A stretch of DNA of 9,320 bases from Paracoccaceae bacterium (lineage in GTDB: Bacteria > Pseudomonadota > Alphaproteobacteria > Rhodobacterales > Rhodobacteraceae), in NCBI GenBank assembly GCA_016764835.1, contig JAESRD010000340.1, positions 1-9,320 of the forward strand. The letters are read 5' to 3'. The first letter of the stretch is position 1. Each line of letters starts with the position of its first letter. A program made the position numbers and the translations under genes. Below the pieces are notes generated by a model. It was not told where the DNA came from. It worked only from the letters and a program-made list of their open reading frames with translations, and did not search any database. Positions 6,748 to 9,320 of the stretch are shown in pieces.

Positions 6748-6891
6748 GCGGAGCGCATGGTTGCCAGTAATGCGGAGCGCATGGTTGCCAGTAATGCGGA
6801 GCGCATGGTTGCCAGTAATGCGGAGCGCATGGTTGAGAAATCCGCGCAGCGCAAGGTCGGGGTTGGCGCACAGCGCCTGCTGCTCGGGCCA
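6748..6891. repeat. Tandem array with 24-bp period, each intact junction palindromic
   Basis: Three identical 24-bp units lie at 6748-6771, 6772-6795 and 6796-6819. Each begins GCGGAGCGCATGG and ends CCAGTAAT. A fourth copy at 6820 matches for 16 bases. Two decayed units follow exactly in phase at 6844 (12 of 15 leading bases match) and 6868 (10 of 15). The junction ATGCG-GAG-CGCAT recurs at 6770, 6794 and 6818 as 5+5 bp dyads, and TGCGC-GGA-GCGCA occurs at 6745. There are no unique spacers, so it is not a CRISPR array. It fills the gap between the antiporter stop and the small-protein gene. It may be an iterated protein-binding site or a slippage-prone satellite. Confidence 0.85.
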
Positions 6892-6900
6892 CCCGTCCGG

Positions 6901-8106
6901 CTAGGGGCGGCCGATCCGCTTTGCCATTGGCTGCGCGCTTAGCCCATGGGCAATGATCGACAGACAGACCGTCATCGACATACAGGCCAACAATTCATCT
7001 TCGCCCGGCAGGTTAAACTCTTCGAGCATGATGACGCAAAACAAGATAGAGGCCAGCCCGCGCGGGCCAAACCAGCCCAAAAACAGCTTTTCGCGCGTCG
7101 CCAGCCCCGTGCCCGCCAAGGCCAGCCAAACTGGCAGAATGCGAATGACAGTCAGAAAGCCAACCGCTGTCGCCAGACTTTGCCATGTGCCATGCGCCAG
7201 CCCGACCGGCAGCAGCACAGCGCCAAAGACCAAAAACGACGCCATCGTCAGCATCTGTCCCTCGCCTTCCATAAACTCAGAGATGAAGTGAATGTTGTGC
7301 CGGTAGACATTGCCAAAGACGGCACCGGCGACAAATGCTGACAAAAAGCCATTGCCGCCCAGCACTTCTGCCAGCAAGAATGCGGCAAATGCAGCGCCAG
7401 TAAAAACCAACCCGGTGCTGGTTTCTTCTGTCATCTTGGCGTCATTGGCTTTGTCGAGTGCCACGGCGACAAGCCAACCGACCAGCGCCCCGGCCACAGG
7501 CCCAACACCCACCTGAATGATTGACGCGCGCAGCAGCCCGGCATTATCCGGGCCAGCCATCTCGCTGACAGCAATAACTGCGCCCAACAGCACGAAGGGC
7601 AGCGCCAGCCCATCATTTAGCCCGCTCTCAATATTGACCGTTTGGCGCAGGCGCTCCGGCACATCGGGGCTAGAGGTCACGGTCTGGCCAAGGGCGGCAT
7701 CGGTTGGCGTAAGTACAGCAGCCGTCAGCAGCGCCATGCCCAGCCCCCAGCCCGGAAACAGCAGGCTAATGAACAAAGTACCAAGCCCAATGGTCAGCGG
7801 CATACCGATCAGCAACATGCGGACAGGCACCTGCCAGCTCATGCCCAAAACATGACGCCGCACATGGCTGGCATCGGCAAACAGCACCAAAATCAGCGTG
7901 ACTTCGGCGATGAGCCGCACCGCGGCATGCCCCTGTTCGCGGCCAAGCCCTAAGCCACCCAGGCCGGTGAGCGGCTCAGACAGCGCAAAGCCAAGCGTGG
8001 TAAACAGCATTGGCATGGTGATGACAGAGCGGCTCAACCGCCCCGAAGCCAGAGAATAAAGCATCACCGCCACAGATATGATCAACAAAATGACGGTAAT
8101 TTGCAT
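6901..8106 (-). CDS. CPA1-type cation/proton antiporter (Na+/H+ exchanger family)
   Basis: A 401-residue inner-membrane protein with about 11-13 hydrophobic segments, covering only the Na+/H+ exchanger domain and without a cytosolic TrkA or cNMP tail. The ion-translocation core is recognisable: LTPTDAALGQ at 132-141 (Thr135-Asp136) forms the unwound helix, and NIESGLNDGLALP at 158-170 holds the Asn164-Asp165 pair typical of electroneutral CPA1 exchangers. It probably exports Na+ or K+ in exchange for protons and serves pH or salt homeostasis. The start at 8106 gives a first transmembrane segment at once (MQITVILLIISVAVMLYSLA) with AGGA ten bases upstream. It has its own 128-bp upstream gap after the uxuB-like gene. 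Nothing ties it to the sugar-acid operons. Ion preference cannot be read. Confidence 0.9.
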   Translation of the reverse strand: MQITVILLIISVAVMLYSLASGRLSRSVITMPMLFTTLGFALSEPLTGLGGLGLGREQGHAAVRLIAEVTLILVLFADASHVRRHVLGMSWQVPVRMLLIGMPLTIGLGTLFISLLFPGWGLGMALLTAAVLTPTDAALGQTVTSSPDVPERLRQTVNIESGLNDGLALPFVLLGAVIAVSEMAGPDNAGLLRASIIQVGVGPVAGALVGWLVAVALDKANDAKMTEETSTGLVFTGAAFAAFLLAEVLGGNGFLSAFVAGAVFGNVYRHNIHFISEFMEGEGQMLTMASFLVFGAVLLPVGLAHGTWQSLATAVGFLTVIRILPVWLALAGTGLATREKLFLGWFGPRGLASILFCVIMLEEFNLPGEDELLACMSMTVCLSIIAHGLSAQPMAKRIGRP

Positions 8107-8167
8107 GGTTAATTGGTCCTGCCCGGCTTTCTGGCATATTCTACACAGGGCCGAAGCCGCGCCCGTT

Positions 8168-8194
8168 TAGGATAGCCGTGTTGCGACTATCTTA
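8168..8194. other. Imperfect inverted repeat between uxuB-like and antiporter genes
   Basis: GATAGCCG and CGACTATC flank TGTTG, an 8-bp stem with one G-T wobble, extendable by three more pairs including another wobble. It lies 41-67 bp past the uxuB-like stop and 62-88 bp before the antiporter start. There is no T-tract on either strand, so it is not a standard intrinsic terminator. It could be an operator or an mRNA 3'-end stem. Confidence 0.35.
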
Positions 8195-8234
8195 TGGGTA
8201 CTTGGCCTGAAGAAAAGGTGAAACCCCCAGTGCC

Positions 8235-9320
8235 CTAACCTATGGCCGCAACCTCTGCCGCACTCGCCTCTGCCCCCCGCGCCTGCAAAGTCTCCAGCGC
8301 CTCAACCAGTGCAGCCACAAACACGGCATTCCCCGCCAGCGCGGGCGAAAACACTTGGCGTAAGGCCAGATAACTGGCGACGGTGCCAGAGGCGCTTTCG
8401 GCCCAACACGCGGCGAGCCTTTCGGCTAAAGGATCACGCACGTCGATCGCCGCGCTGTCTAGACCATGCCCAGACGTATACTGTATCCACCCGGCGACCG
8501 CCAAGATCAGCCCTGATGGCACGCGCCCAGCGGCGAGGTTTTCAGAGATTGTCCCCAGCAACCTTTGCGGCAGTTTCTGCGAGCCATCCATGGCAATCTG
8601 CCATGTGCGGTGCTGAATGCCGGTATTGGCATAACGGGCAAAGAGTGCATCGGCATATTGGCCCAAATCAGCGCCGGGCGGCGGCGATAGTACCGGGATA
8701 ATCTCGTTCTGCCAAAGGTGCTTGGCATAAGCCGCCAGAGCCGGGCGGCTCACCGCTTCCGATATCGTCTCAGCGCCAGCCAAATAGCCAATATAGGCCA
8801 GCGATGAATGCGTGCCGTTCAAACAACGCAGTTTCATATGCTCATATGGGGTCACATCGCTCACCAGCTCGACGCCAACCGCGCCAAGATCGGGCCGCAG
8901 CCCGCCGACGAATGTATCTTCAACCACCCATTGGCGAAACGGTTCATGCATCACCGGGGCTTCGTCTCTAAACCCGGTAAGGGCGGTTGTTGTGATGATA
9001 TCTTCGGCCGTGGTCGCCGGTACAATCCGGTCAACCATCGACGATGGAAATGCCCCTTCAGCCGAGATCCAATCGGCCAAGCCGGGGTCGATCTGCGCAG
9101 CCAGCTCCAGCACCAACCCGCGCAGCAGCTTACCGTTTTCGGGGATGTTGTCACAAGACAGCACCGTGAACGCCTTGCCACCGCTGCCGCGCCGCGCCGC
9201 CAATGCGCGGGTTATGAAACCAATGGCCGAGGCCGGGCGGGCCGGATCAGCCAGAAAACCGAGTAAAAATCTAAATAAGGCGAGTTGTTCAAAGCTATCA
9301 GCCATGGCAAAGCCAACACA
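8235..9320 (-). CDS. uxuB: UxuB-like mannitol-dehydrogenase-family oxidoreductase (fructuronate reductase / mannonate oxidoreductase), N-terminus missing
   Basis: The C-terminal part of a long-chain polyol dehydrogenase, clearly closest to E. coli UxuB, which interconverts D-fructuronate and D-mannonate with NAD(H). Numbering from the first in-window ATG (9305), the landmarks are FTVLSCDNIPENG at 46-58, SMVDRIVPAT at 89-98, EPFRQWVVED at 121-130, the active-site stretch KLRCLNGTHSSLAY (Lys158, Asn163, His166) and HRTWQIAMDGSQKLPQRLL. About 130 N-terminal residues, including the glycine-rich nucleotide loop, are absent. The frame stays open to the window edge, but homology to the family is lost upstream of LADPARPASAIGF (near 9254). 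The stretch before it lacks the near-invariant TEKGY motif and is A+T-rich. No ribosome site precedes the ATG at 9305, so I do not treat it as a real start. The gene may continue, be frameshifted or be a truncated remnant. Confidence 0.8.
   Translation of the reverse strand, partial: CVGFAMADSFEQLALFRFLLGFLADPARPASAIGFITRALAARRGSGGKAFTVLSCDNIPENGKLLRGLVLELAAQIDPGLADWISAEGAFPSSMVDRIVPATTAEDIITTTALTGFRDEAPVMHEPFRQWVVEDTFVGGLRPDLGAVGVELVSDVTPYEHMKLRCLNGTHSSLAYIGYLAGAETISEAVSRPALAAYAKHLWQNEIIPVLSPPPGADLGQYADALFARYANTGIQHRTWQIAMDGSQKLPQRLLGTISENLAAGRVPSGLILAVAGWIQYTSGHGLDSAAIDVRDPLAERLAACWAESASGTVASYLALRQVFSPALAGNAVFVAALVEALETLQARGAEASAAEVAAIG

Noticed and set aside
6748..6835. CRISPR array
   Set aside because: The units are directly contiguous with no unique spacers and no cas genes are nearby.
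6647..6892. Minus-strand frames encoding repeated PCAPHYWQ or MRSALLAT
   Set aside because: Both are read-throughs of the DNA repeat and overlap the start of the small basic protein, with no independent support.
6840..6900. Intrinsic terminator after the antiporter
   Set aside because: A GGCGC-TGT-GCGCC stem exists on the minus strand, but no T-tract follows it.
6736..6942. Plus-strand frame encoding an AERMVASN octapeptide repeat
   Set aside because: A 24-bp repeat stays open in several frames automatically. There is no ribosome site, and the frame overlaps the antiporter's 3' end.
1..9320. tRNA, rRNA, riboswitch or complete insertion sequence
   Set aside because: None of the conserved elements of these were visible on either strand. 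A covariance-model scan could not be run.

Overview
The window looks like a chromosomal stretch of an alphaproteobacterium, most likely in or near the Rhodobacterales. The grounds are high G+C outside a few short patches, the close match of the sugar-acid dehydratase to the Caulobacter xylonate dehydratase as I recall that sequence, and a short basic helical protein of a kind I associate with that group. No taxonomic marker is present, so this is inference.

Positions 1-5544 form a compact sugar-acid catabolic locus around one divergent promoter region (2897-3009). Leftward runs a three-gene operon: a beta-hydroxyacid dehydrogenase (2896-2024), an FAH-superfamily protein (2013-832) and an alpha-ketoglutarate-semialdehyde dehydrogenase (819 to beyond position 1). 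Rightward runs an IlvD/Edd-type sugar-acid dehydratase (3010-4812), followed with no gap by a FadR-type GntR regulator (4813-5544). Dehydratase, FAH protein and semialdehyde dehydrogenase together make the lower part of a Weimberg-type pathway: pentonate to 2-keto-3-deoxypentonate to 2-oxoglutarate semialdehyde to 2-oxoglutarate. The sugar dehydrogenase and lactonase of the upper pathway are not in the window. The intergenic region has a perfect 8+8 bp inverted repeat almost exactly midway between the two start codons. It is a good candidate operator for the regulator.

An SGNH/GDSL hydrolase (6171-5551) converges on the regulator gene. Positions 6172-6474 hold only a possible 37-residue lipoprotein reading frame. 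A 62-residue basic protein is encoded at 6663-6475 (minus). Between it and the next gene lies a tandem array with a 24-bp period: three identical units, one partial unit and two decayed units in phase. Each well-preserved unit junction carries a short palindrome.

A CPA1-type cation/proton antiporter (8106-6901, minus) follows. The right edge holds the C-terminal part of a UxuB-like mannitol-dehydrogenase-family protein (minus, running off the window). Its recognisable homology stops near 9254. The last 66 bases are A+T-rich and lack the conserved family motif expected there, which suggests a breakpoint or a damaged gene.

Nothing here is clearly a new system. The points most worth checking are the 24-bp palindromic array, the central operator, the extra reductase in the pathway, the 18-bp duplication in the FAH gene and the truncated uxuB-like gene.
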